The notes under the pieces are model-generated. The model made no database searches, had not been told where the DNA came from, and worked only from the letters and a program-made list of their open reading frames with translations. The position numbers were made by a program, and so were the translations under genes. DNA of 13,286 nucleotides. Source: Clostridiaceae bacterium (lineage in GTDB: Bacteria > Bacillota > Clostridia > Acetivibrionales > DUMC01). Positions 1-7,568 of this stretch are shown here, in pieces (within the stretch, counting starts at the first letter, position 1; each line of letters opens with the position of its first letter). The stretch covers positions 1 through 13,286 of the forward strand of contig JAAZDH010000339.1 of assembly GCA_012512865.1 (NCBI GenBank). The letters run 5' to 3'.

Positions 1-544
1 GTGTATCGTCAGGAAAATATTTCGGCCCCGCCGGAAGGTGCATTTCGATTTCTTTCAATAATGTATCCGTGCCTTCTCCTGTCAATGCAGATACCGTGAT
101 TACCTTGCTGAATTGCAAGTGTTTTTCATATCCAGGTATTAATTTTAACACGTCCTCCCTTTTAGCTATGTCAATTTTATTAATTACTAAAAAAACCGGC
201 ACCCTTGTTCTTTTTAGCTGTTCCATTATCTCAATTTCTTCCTTGTTCGGATAGACATGTGTTCCTTCTACCATAAGCAAGGCAACATCAACCCCGACAA
301 GGGAATTTAAGGCAGTTTTGACCATATATTCGTCCAGCATGTTTTTAGGTTTTATGATACCTGGAGTATCAATAAATATCATTTGATAATTATCGCCGGT
401 TATTATTGCTTTTATTGCATTCCTGGTTGTCTGGCACTTGTCTGTAACTATTGATATTTTCTCACCTGTCATCCGGTTGATTAAAGTAGACTTGCCTACA
501 TTCGGCTTTCCCACGATTGTTATAAATCCTGATTTAAATTCCAT
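1..544 (-). CDS. era: GTPase Era, N-terminal part (gene runs off the window)
   Basis: Era is an essential Ras-like GTPase that binds 16S rRNA and assists 30S subunit maturation. The 181 visible codons hold the whole G domain: P-loop GKPNVGKST (residues 12-20), switch I QTTRN (38-42), G3 DTPG (59-62), G4 NKID (122-125) and G5 SAL (152-154). The Era-type stretch GIIKPKN follows G3, and GPKYFPDD (173-180) marks the end of the G domain. The C-terminal KH RNA-binding domain lies beyond position 1. The ATG directly follows the cdd stop (TAAATG), and an AGGAGG inside the end of cdd lies about 12 nt upstream, so the two genes are probably co-transcribed and translationally coupled. The protein ends only because the window does; there is no sign of a pseudogene. 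Confidence 0.96.
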   Translation of the reverse strand, partial: MEFKSGFITIVGKPNVGKSTLINRMTGEKISIVTDKCQTTRNAIKAIITGDNYQMIFIDTPGIIKPKNMLDEYMVKTALNSLVGVDVALLMVEGTHVYPNKEEIEIMEQLKRTRVPVFLVINKIDIAKREDVLKLIPGYEKHLQFSKVITVSALTGEGTDTLLKEIEMHLPAGPKYFPDDT

Positions 545-946
545 TTAGTCTCTTGCCTCCTGGAATTTAAAATAATAAGGCATCAGTTCTTTTAACTTGT
601 ATTCCTTAAAATCCCCCATATTATTACTACATAATACCAAAGTATCATCATGCCCGAATTCAAGGATTACCTGCAAACATATACCGCAAGGGAATGTCTG
701 CTCCCTGCTGTCACTGGCCACGGCAACAGCCTTTATCTTTAATTCACCGTCTGATACCGCTTTTACAATTGCTGTCCTTTCTGCGCAAATAGTAGCACCA
801 AATGAAGCATTTTCAACGTTCACGCCTGTATATACCTTTCCGTTTTCCATCATCACGGAAGCCCCGACCCTGAATTTTGAATAAGGCGCGTATGCCTTGT
901 TTCTTTCTTCCAGTGCCATCTTAACAAGTTCCTTCTTCCAGTCCAA
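545..946 (-). CDS. cdd: Cytidine deaminase
   Basis: This is a zinc-dependent cytidine/deoxycytidine deaminase that makes uridine or deoxyuridine in cytosolic pyrimidine salvage. At 133 residues it matches the small homotetrameric class. Visible signatures are the substrate-binding stretch FRVGA (25-29) with NVENAS (43-48), the catalytic CAE motif (Cys54, Glu56) and the zinc ligands Cys87 and Cys90 in PCGIC. Most relatives read PCGxCRQ; here Leu replaces the Arg, outside the zinc ligands. The chosen start is TTG at 946: the product then begins MDWKKELVKMALEER, as usual for the family, and a GGGAG lies 10 nt upstream. The ATG at 954 is out of frame; an in-frame ATG at 919 would shorten the first helix. 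It lies 20 nt after ybeY and abuts era. Confidence 0.95.
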   Translation of the reverse strand: MDWKKELVKMALEERNKAYAPYSKFRVGASVMMENGKVYTGVNVENASFGATICAERTAIVKAVSDGELKIKAVAVASDSREQTFPCGICLQVILEFGHDDTLVLCSNNMGDFKEYKLKELMPYYFKFQEARD

Positions 947-966
947 GTTTTCATTTCTCCCTTCCT

Positions 967-1491
967 CTATTCCCTGTTAAGCCCCAGTTTTTCCAGCACT
1001 GCTTCCTGCCTGCCTATCATTGCCTCCTCGCTTTTGCTGTCATCATGGTCATAGCCCAGTAGGTGAAAGACTCCATGGGTTGTTAAAAATGCTATTTCCC
1101 TTTCAAACGTGTGCCCATATTCCTCTGCCTGCTTATATGCTGTCTCGATGGATATTACAATGTCACCCATAAGAATGCTTTTACTATCCGGGTCCATGTC
1201 TCCCAGTGTTGATATGATGGTACCGTTTTTCATTTCAACTATGGGAAATGAAAGTACGTCTGTTGGCGAATCAATACCCCTTAACCTGTTGTTCAGTTCA
1301 AAAATTTCCTTGTCATCTACGAGTAAAATACTTATCTCGCACGGTATGCTAAAGCACTCGTATTCCAGGCAAGCTTCCACCGCATTCCTGAGCAGGTTTT
1401 CAATTTCCTTTGTTATTCCCAGCTTGTCTTGCATATTTTGTATTATTATTTCCACGTTACTATTATTATTCATGTTTTTGTTAATTTCCAT
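967..1491 (-). CDS. ybeY: Endoribonuclease YbeY (rRNA maturation factor)
   Basis: YbeY is a single-domain zinc metalloprotein needed for rRNA processing (notably the 16S 3' end) and ribosome quality control. The family signature HGxxHLxGYDH is intact: HGVFHLLGYDH with zinc ligands His139, His143 and His149, counted from the ATG at 1491. The conserved TDVLSFP stretch is at 77-83. The start is uncertain. The open frame continues upstream to 1629 inside pgpH, but that stretch is a low-complexity shadow of the PgpH tail. ATG at 1491 gives 174 residues, with GGAGG only 1 nt upstream. ATG at 1473 gives 168 residues, with the same GGAGG 19 nt away. ATG at 1527 would overlap the pgpH end by 11 nt. 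With the 1491 start the gap to pgpH is 25 nt. Confidence 0.93.
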   Translation of the reverse strand: MEINKNMNNNSNVEIIIQNMQDKLGITKEIENLLRNAVEACLEYECFSIPCEISILLVDDKEIFELNNRLRGIDSPTDVLSFPIVEMKNGTIISTLGDMDPDSKSILMGDIVISIETAYKQAEEYGHTFEREIAFLTTHGVFHLLGYDHDDSKSEEAMIGRQEAVLEKLGLNRE

Positions 1492-1516
1492 ACCTCCACT
1501 ATTTTCCACGTCCCTG

Positions 1517-3922
1517 TCAGCTTCCATGTCCCTGTGTAACATCCTCCCTGGTGTTAATAACTTCATTAGCTTTTTCATTGGTATCTTCATTAAATATTTC
1601 GTTAATACTTTCATTAAGTTTTTCATCAACTTTCGTTATCGTTTTTTCTTCTGCATCTATTTCAGGGAGTGCATATTTATCATCTTCCAGGAGCTTATTC
1701 TTCATTTTTATATCAGGGTATTGCTCCCTTGCATGAAAAAAACCGCTAAATACCCGGATGAAACTGGTGGTAATAATATCCAAATCCTTTAATGTAAGCT
1801 CGCTTAAATCCAGTTGCCCGTCCTCCAGCCTTTCCTTTATAATTTTCCGCACAAGGGCTTCAATCTTTCCTTCTGTCCTGTCAGCCATCGAGCGGACGGC
1901 AGCTTCCACGGAATCAGCCAGCATTACCACTGCAGCTTCTTTCGATAAAGGCTTGGGGCCCGGGTACCGGTAACCTTCTTGGCTGACTATCACCGGTTGT
2001 TTATCATGTTCTATTTCTTTTTGCGCTTTATGATAAAAATATGTAACCAGCGTAGTACCATGGTGCTGCTCGATAGTATCCCTTATTGCATGGGGTAACT
2101 TGTGCTTTTCTGCCAGCTTTACTCCATCCTGGGTATGGGAAATGATAACCATGGCGCTCAAGCTGGGAGCCATTTTATCATGCGGATTCTTGGACATCTG
2201 GTTTTCAACGAAAAAAACCGGTCTTTTTAATTTCCCTATGTCATGGTAGTAAGCACCCACTCTCGCCAGCAAATAATTGCCTCCCAAGGCTTCCGTTGCC
2301 ACTTCCGCAAGGTTTCCAACCATCAAACTGTGGTGATAGGTTCCCGGCGCCTCCACCAAAAGTCTTTTTAAAAGACCCTGGTTTGGATTCCCGAGTTCCA
2401 TGAGCTTAAAAGGGGTAATCAAGTTAAAAGTGATTTCCAGGAAAGGCAAAATGCCGATTGTCATTACCACGGATATCAATCCATTGGCAGACACGATAAG
2501 GCTGTCTGTAAGAATGGGTTTCCATTCATTTTTATTAATCATCCCCATGCAAACCACAACAAAAACATTCATAACGGCTGTCAACAACCCGGTTGATGTC
2601 AGGGCGCTCCTTTGGTTTACCTTGGAGATAAAAAAAGCAGTAAAGGTACCGCTAATTAGTGCCATGTATAAGAATGTCAAGTTTTCCCTCGTCATAAAAG
2701 AAATCGCCACGGCGATAAAACAATTAACAACGATTGCAAGTTTACGGTCAAATAAAATGGCAATTAGCATTGTTGCTATGGAAAACGGTATCAACAAAGG
2801 GGAATATATAAAGACAAATCTTGCCACAATAAGGGTCATCAATACTACCATGCATAATACTATTACATCATTTCTCCTTTTGAGTATTTTTACGTTGTAA
2901 AATCTAATATAAAGCAACAGGAGTGTTGATGACAAGGCAAGCATTACAAATATTCCAATGGCAAAAGCATAATCCACGCTGCCTGTTTCAACAAGGTTTA
3001 AATCCCTGAGCATCTGCATCTTGTCCTCTGTAATGACATCCCCGACACTTACTATTCGAGAACCGCTTTTTACAATTATTTTATTGTTTTTTACGGCATT
3101 CTCATATGCTTCTTTTCTCTTTACCTCGGTAAGCTCCTCGTCAATTTCGCTGTTTGGCCTTATTAATCCTTCTAACAAGCTGTTTCCTATCAATGTAAGT
3201 TCTTGCCCAAGTTCATATCCCTCCAATTCCTTCTGCAACTTATCTATTTCCTGCGCCAGGTTCTCTATCGTAATTTCATTTGTCATATCATTGCTGACCA
3301 AGGTCCTGATTATCTTTTTAAAAGCCACCAATTCATCGTCCAGGGTCGTAGTTAACAGGTAATTTAACTGGTCTTCCGAAATGTGGGCACCAAGGTTTAA
3401 ATTCTCGATTTCTCCTTCTAATTCCGCGATAACAGGTTCCCGTATGGATTCAACTTCTTCCTCGTAATTTGCTAAATTCGCCTTTAGTCCCTTTTCGCTG
3501 ATAGCTTGACTAATTCTTTTCCTTGCGCTTTCAATACTTACAAAAAAATCATCAACGCAATTGAGTATTTCTATGGGAACATTTTCTTTCCGAATAATTT
3601 CATATGGCACGGATGCTGCAATCTCCTCTGCCCTTTTTTCAGTCAAAAGCGTATTTTCAATGTTCCTTGGGGCAGTTATGTCATAAGGGGATATCATTCC
3701 CACGTAAAGTTTATACCTCTTGGGCAGGGCACCATTTAATATAATGGTAAATGATATTGCCAGGGTAAGTATCCCTATAAGTGAGCATTGAAAAGTAGTA
3801 TTCTTTAAGTAGAATCCAATACTTTTTCTGTTTTTGTCCTTGGTTTTCTTATTATCCTTGCCTTTTTTCCTACTATCGGCCTTTTTGTTTATATCCTTAT
3901 TTTTTAGAAACAGTATTTCCAT
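1517..3922 (-). CDS. pgpH: PgpH-type 7TM HD-domain c-di-AMP phosphodiesterase
   Basis: This is a membrane HD-domain phosphodiesterase of the 7TMR-HD family. Characterised PgpH proteins hydrolyse c-di-AMP to pApA. In order: a Lys-rich cytoplasmic N-terminus (1-40), one membrane helix (about 44-64), a large extracytoplasmic 7TMR-HDED-like region (65-315), a bundle of membrane helices (about 317-500), and a cytosolic HD domain (about 525-735). Candidate metal ligands are His531, His560-Asp561, His596, His620, His621 and Asp670. Beyond residue 740 there is an acidic, Asn/Glu-rich tail with repeating N-E units (770-789) that looks like a lineage-specific extension. An AGGGGG tract directly abuts the ATG, which is unusually close; CTG at codon 4 would be better spaced but is otherwise unsupported. 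It lies 37 nt after phoH and precedes ybeY, the usual Firmicutes order. Confidence 0.95.
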   Translation of the reverse strand: MEILFLKNKDINKKADSRKKGKDNKKTKDKNRKSIGFYLKNTTFQCSLIGILTLAISFTIILNGALPKRYKLYVGMISPYDITAPRNIENTLLTEKRAEEIAASVPYEIIRKENVPIEILNCVDDFFVSIESARKRISQAISEKGLKANLANYEEEVESIREPVIAELEGEIENLNLGAHISEDQLNYLLTTTLDDELVAFKKIIRTLVSNDMTNEITIENLAQEIDKLQKELEGYELGQELTLIGNSLLEGLIRPNSEIDEELTEVKRKEAYENAVKNNKIIVKSGSRIVSVGDVITEDKMQMLRDLNLVETGSVDYAFAIGIFVMLALSSTLLLLYIRFYNVKILKRRNDVIVLCMVVLMTLIVARFVFIYSPLLIPFSIATMLIAILFDRKLAIVVNCFIAVAISFMTRENLTFLYMALISGTFTAFFISKVNQRSALTSTGLLTAVMNVFVVVCMGMINKNEWKPILTDSLIVSANGLISVVMTIGILPFLEITFNLITPFKLMELGNPNQGLLKRLLVEAPGTYHHSLMVGNLAEVATEALGGNYLLARVGAYYHDIGKLKRPVFFVENQMSKNPHDKMAPSLSAMVIISHTQDGVKLAEKHKLPHAIRDTIEQHHGTTLVTYFYHKAQKEIEHDKQPVIVSQEGYRYPGPKPLSKEAAVVMLADSVEAAVRSMADRTEGKIEALVRKIIKERLEDGQLDLSELTLKDLDIITTSFIRVFSGFFHAREQYPDIKMKNKLLEDDKYALPEIDAEEKTITKVDEKLNESINEIFNEDTNEKANEVINTREDVTQGHGS

Positions 3923-3959
3923 CCCCCTAATTGTTTCTTACTTATTTCTTACTTATTTC

Positions 3960-4952
3960 TTACTTGTTATTATTCTCCTTGTTATTATTCTCCTTATTGT
4001 CATGTTCCTCGTATGCCTTGATTATTTTTTGAACCAGTTCGTGTCTTACAACATCCCTTTCGGTTAAAAAAACGAATTCAATTCCTTTTATATTATTCAA
4101 AATTTTAATTACTTCCTTCAGCCCGGACTTTTTGTCGCCGGGAAGGTCTATCTGCGTTATATCCCCCGTTATTATTGCTTTTGAACCGAAACCAATGCGC
4201 GTTAAAAACATTTTCATCTGCTCCGGGGTTGTATTTTGGGCTTCATCCAGTATTATAAAGGAGTCATCAAGGGTACGCCCCCTCATGTAAGCAAGGGGGG
4301 CTATTTCAATTATGCCCTTTTCAATATGCTTTTGATAATTCTCCAAGCCTAGTATTTCATATAAAGCATCGTACAATGGCCTTAGATACGGGTCTACCTT
4401 GTTCTGCAAATCCCCGGGTAAAAACCCCAATTTTTCTCCTGCTTCAACAGCAGGCCTGGTAAGGATAATCCGGTTTACCTCCCTGTTCCGAAAAGCTGTT
4501 ACCGCCATGGCAACCGCAAGGTAGGTTTTACCTGTTCCTGCAGGCCCTATGCCAAACACTATTACATTTTCTTTTATAGCCTTTACATAAGCTTTTTGGC
4601 CGTATGTTTTTGGCTTAACATGCTTCCCCCTTGCAGTAATGCATATGGTTTCGGACAAATCTTCATACCTCGTATCCAGCTGGCCGTCTTTTTCCAGCTG
4701 TATGATATAGTTAACATTTTGCCGTGTAATGGTTTCTCCTTTTCCTGCAATAGAAATAAGGTACTCAACAATCTTTTCAGCTTTTTCAGCCTGGTCTGCA
4801 GGCCCTACGATTTTTATACCGTTGTCCCTGGATATTATTCTTACGCCGAAAGCATCCTCTATTAACCTTATGTTCTCGTCGTAATTGCCAAACAGGTTCA
4901 TCGCAAATTCAAGCCTGTCAACCTCAACTGCCTTTTCAACTTGTGTTTCCAA
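3960..4952 (-). CDS. phoH: PhoH family ATPase
   Basis: This is a PhoH/YbeZ-type P-loop NTPase. Its neighbour ybeY and known YbeZ-YbeY links suggest a role in RNA metabolism, but the exact substrate is not settled. An N-terminal KH-like region (about 12-75) precedes the ATPase core, with Walker A GPAGTGKT (136-143), the conserved TRPAVEAGEKLGFLPGD stretch (165-181) and Walker B IILDEAQN (233-240). The start is TTG at 4952. It directly follows the yqfD stop (TGATTG) and has GGGGGAG 5 nt upstream; the ATG at 4956 is out of frame. The last 11 residues are K followed by two tandem ENNNK units, encoded by a 15-nt direct repeat that looks recently expanded. Length (330 aa) is normal for the family. 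Confidence 0.95.
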   Translation of the reverse strand: METQVEKAVEVDRLEFAMNLFGNYDENIRLIEDAFGVRIISRDNGIKIVGPADQAEKAEKIVEYLISIAGKGETITRQNVNYIIQLEKDGQLDTRYEDLSETICITARGKHVKPKTYGQKAYVKAIKENVIVFGIGPAGTGKTYLAVAMAVTAFRNREVNRIILTRPAVEAGEKLGFLPGDLQNKVDPYLRPLYDALYEILGLENYQKHIEKGIIEIAPLAYMRGRTLDDSFIILDEAQNTTPEQMKMFLTRIGFGSKAIITGDITQIDLPGDKKSGLKEVIKILNNIKGIEFVFLTERDVVRHELVQKIIKAYEEHDNKENNNKENNNK

Positions 4953-6152
4953 TCATTCTCCCCCAATCTCTTCAGTAAGTCCAATATCTTCCACGCACTC
5001 GACAATGATACTTGCTATTACCTGGCCGTTTTGGTTTTGGGTATAATCAACAACCTGGTTTATTATTTCAGCATCACCAGGTATAATTTTTAAAAGCTTT
5101 TTTAAGGCATCTTCCCTTGCAGCCGTTTTTGCTTCATCGATGTTCAGCTCTTTCTCAATCAGCATGTTTTCGTGGAATTCTTCCGTAATAATTCCAAAGG
5201 GCAATATAAAATTATCCCCTACTTTTAATACTCTCTTTAATTCTACCTTATCATAGTTTTTAAAATCAATACCCTTATTTAACGGAAGCTTAATTTCCTT
5301 GTTAAACAAAATTAATGTATGGATATACTTAACATTGCCTGTCCTTGTTGTTTCAAAAGTCTTTATACTTGCCGTACCGGTGCTTTCATACCATGTCCTG
5401 GCCTTTACTTCGGCAATGGAATGTACAAGCCTGCTTTGCCCTGGCTCACGCTCATTTTCGATTACCCCGGATACCAGCAATTGCCCTTTTACCACGGTGT
5501 CGCCCTCTTTTACCACTTCACGCCCGTTCTTGACAATTATTGAATGAATTATGCCATCCCTTTCAGCAACAATATTACAAGGCACATCTACCGGTACAAG
5601 TATTGGAGGTTCCGTCCTTTCTTCCACGAATACTTTGGCCCTTGTCCCTCTTATTTCAAAACTGGCCCAACTTAATTCCTTCATTTGCAATATCAACGTT
5701 TTGGCAATCCTATCCGCGTTAATGCCATACTTTAATACTCCCGGCCTTACTCCCAGGTCATCAAGTTTTCGAAGTATGTCCGAGGTCCTTATATCTTTAT
5801 TCCCATATATTTCTACATCCCACACAAATGATGCAAGCAAGCTTACAAGCAAGTAGAAAGATACCATTCCGAAAATAAAAGCTTTCCTTCTTTTATACCT
5901 AAAAATAAAAAAAGGCAATCCTTTTTCCCCTATAACACTTACCTTGCACCTTGATTTCTCTGCTATGAGCCTTATCATTTCATAACCTTTTATGCTTGTT
6001 TTGAGAGTCATGGTATGATTGCTGCGACGGTTTATATCCCATAAAAGCACCTGCCTGCGGGTACATATATTAATAAATCTCTCGAGGGAATACCCTTCCG
6101 CCAATATGATAACATATCCCTTTAAATAATTCCACAATCTTGGTAACAGCAT
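4953..6152 (-). CDS. yqfD: Sporulation protein YqfD
   Basis: YqfD is a membrane protein found in endospore formers. In Bacillus subtilis its gene belongs to the mother-cell (SigE) programme; the biochemical role is unclear. The N-terminus MLLPRLWNYLKGYVIILAEG is typical of the family. A basic segment KRRK (87-90) precedes one clear membrane helix (about 91-110). A large, probably extracytoplasmic region follows, with the motifs WDVEIYGNKDI, ELSWASFEIRGT and, in its middle, a beta-rich stretch (DGIIHSIIVKNGREVVKEGD) recalling a lipoyl/barrel-sandwich hairpin. Length (399 aa) is normal. A GGAGG lies 14 nt before the ATG, somewhat far. The gene follows yqfC by 27 nt and abuts the phoH start, so translation of the two is likely coupled. 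Confidence 0.92.
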   Translation of the reverse strand: MLLPRLWNYLKGYVIILAEGYSLERFINICTRRQVLLWDINRRSNHTMTLKTSIKGYEMIRLIAEKSRCKVSVIGEKGLPFFIFRYKRRKAFIFGMVSFYLLVSLLASFVWDVEIYGNKDIRTSDILRKLDDLGVRPGVLKYGINADRIAKTLILQMKELSWASFEIRGTRAKVFVEERTEPPILVPVDVPCNIVAERDGIIHSIIVKNGREVVKEGDTVVKGQLLVSGVIENEREPGQSRLVHSIAEVKARTWYESTGTASIKTFETTRTGNVKYIHTLILFNKEIKLPLNKGIDFKNYDKVELKRVLKVGDNFILPFGIITEEFHENMLIEKELNIDEAKTAAREDALKKLLKIIPGDAEIINQVVDYTQNQNGQVIASIIVECVEDIGLTEEIGGE

Positions 6153-6179
6153 AATGGTACTTGGATCCTCCGGGCAATC

Positions 6180-6515
6180 TTATTTTACAAATTCCAGGGA
6201 GTTTATTTCTCCTATTATAATTACGTTCTCCCTGGAAATTTCTTTTATTGACAGGTACTCCCCCTGGATTTTTACAAAGCCATCGAGAGTGCTCAACCTT
6301 ATTTTTTGCTTTTCAAATTCGACTATGCCCCTGCAATTTTCCACCAACAGCCTGTTATTACCGGTTAAAACCATTTTAGGGGTTCCGAGCATTACTTCCT
6401 GGGGTAGTTCCAATATATTGATCAACTTTTCCAGGAAACCGCCGCCAACCCGGTTGCCTTTTTGACCTTGCTTTTCTGTTTTTTTTGCATTGCTGTCTTG
6501 CATATCCCCCACCAC
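6180..6515 (-). CDS. yqfC: Sporulation protein YqfC
   Basis: YqfC is a small sporulation-associated protein that occurs almost always next to yqfD; its molecular function is unknown. The family core is recognisable: FLEKLINILELPQEVMLGTPK (27-47, written in part), then NNRLLVENCRGIVEFE (53-68), and a beta-rich C-terminal half ending in VIIIGEINSLEF. There is no signal peptide or membrane helix. The N-terminal 20 residues are polar and Lys/Gln-rich. The first start is GTG at 6515, with a weak AGG 7 nt upstream. An in-frame ATG at 6503 (codon 5) has GGGGG only 2 nt upstream, so the start is uncertain by four residues. It lies 8 nt after the deacetylase gene and 27 nt before yqfD. Confidence 0.9.
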   Translation of the reverse strand: MVGDMQDSNAKKTEKQGQKGNRVGGGFLEKLINILELPQEVMLGTPKMVLTGNNRLLVENCRGIVEFEKQKIRLSTLDGFVKIQGEYLSIKEISRENVIIIGEINSLEFVK

Positions 6516-6523
6516 GGCTTTAC

Positions 6524-7498
6524 CTATTTCCCAATTGAATCCCTGTATAACTCAATATCGCCAAAAGAATAGCCCCGTTCCCTTGCACCTTGAATTATCA
6601 TATCGAGTGCATCGGCATTATCCTTGGAAACCGCGTGCAAAAGGATAATAGCCCCGTTATGAAGATTATCCATCACTATTTTGTAGGCATAATCAGCTCC
6701 TCTTATCTTATCCCTGTACCAATCATCATAAGCAAAGCTCCAAAACATGTTTTCGTATCCAAGCTTGCTTGTCAATGCCAGTGTCCTCTCACTATACTCA
6801 CCCCTTGGCGGCCGCAAAAAACGCATGCTTTTGCCGAATTTCTCCCTAAAAGCCCTTTCAAGTCCAAGCACTTCTTCTTCAATTTGTTCATCTGTCAGGG
6901 ACGGAAGGCTGGGATGATTAACCGTATGGTTTCCTACCACATGCCCTTCTTCCACCATTCTTCTCACAAGGTCCTGGTGTTGCTTCAGGTACGGTCCGGT
7001 AATGAAAAACACCGCCTTGACCTTGTTTTTTTTAAGGGTGTCAAGAATCTTAGGTGTATACCCGTTTTCATACCCCTCGTCAAAAGTCAGGTAGATTTCC
7101 TTCTTGGAGGTATCCCCGAGGTAAAAACCATTATATTTTTCCAATAATTCCGGTGCCCCGGGGTCAGCACCAGGAATCATGTGGTTCGGTCTCCTTGAAA
7201 TTCCCCAGGATAGCAACTTGTTGCTGTATCCCGTTAATTGTACCTGGCTTGTTTGAACAATCAAATCTTCTACGGAAATATCAGGGGGCTGATTTTCAAC
7301 GGTTTGAAGGCCGCTAATAATTCTCCCGCTTATTTCGTTACTAAAATCCAGGTTCTCAAAACTGGAATTGTAGACTCCCCCCAGGTCGCTTAAATGATAA
7401 TATGAAGTTTCTCTATCCATGGAAGTAAAATAATTTACCTGGAGCAAAATAAGAATTGCCAAAAAGACGAGCAATAGCATAAATTTTCTTTTTTTCAT
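6524..7498 (-). CDS. PdaA-like polysaccharide deacetylase (NodB domain)
   Basis: A carbohydrate esterase family 4 deacetylase, probably acting on peptidoglycan outside the membrane. It most resembles PdaA, which de-N-acetylates muramic acid to make muramic delta-lactam in spore cortex. From the ATG at 7498, residues 5-22 form a signal anchor. The NodB motifs follow: TFDEGYENGYT (138-148; Asp140 catalytic, Glu141 where many CE4 enzymes have Asp), metal ligands HTVNH (191-195), RPPRG (229-233), FWSFAYDDW (252-260) and LLHAVS (286-291). An upstream in-frame TTG at 7519 exists, but ATG at 7498 has AGGG 6 nt upstream and gives a clean signal anchor. Next to yqfC/yqfD, a sporulation role is plausible. 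PdaA identity is inferred from motif pattern only, so no symbol is given. Confidence 0.92.
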   Translation of the reverse strand: MKKRKFMLLLVFLAILILLQVNYFTSMDRETSYYHLSDLGGVYNSSFENLDFSNEISGRIISGLQTVENQPPDISVEDLIVQTSQVQLTGYSNKLLSWGISRRPNHMIPGADPGAPELLEKYNGFYLGDTSKKEIYLTFDEGYENGYTPKILDTLKKNKVKAVFFITGPYLKQHQDLVRRMVEEGHVVGNHTVNHPSLPSLTDEQIEEEVLGLERAFREKFGKSMRFLRPPRGEYSERTLALTSKLGYENMFWSFAYDDWYRDKIRGADYAYKIVMDNLHNGAIILLHAVSKDNADALDMIIQGARERGYSFGDIELYRDSIGK

Positions 7499-7526
7499 TT
7501 TATACCCTGCACTCCCCAATACTATT

Positions 7527-7546
7527 CCATATATAATTATATATGG
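7527..7546. repeat. Perfect 20-nt palindrome upstream of the deacetylase gene
   Basis: CCATATATAATTATATATGG reads identically on both strands, with no central spacer. It lies in the 70-nt gap between the DUF881 stop and the deacetylase start. On the minus strand it contains TATAAT, with a weak TTATTT 17 nt upstream, so it could overlay a promoter for the downstream operon. It could equally be an operator, or a hairpin in read-through RNA. No run of T follows, so it is not a standard terminator. The sequence is certain; the function is inferred. Confidence 0.75.
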
Positions 7547-7568
7547 TTTACAGGAAAAAAATAACCAG

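Noticed and set aside
1109..1792. Long plus-strand ORF of 227 codons opposite ybeY and pgpH
   Set aside because: It is antisense to two well-supported genes, is rich in Ser/Ile/Phe as expected of a reverse frame, and has no family signature.
6590..7147. Plus-strand ORF of 185 codons opposite the deacetylase
   Set aside because: The NodB motifs on the minus strand leave no doubt about the coding strand; the product of the reverse frame resembles nothing.
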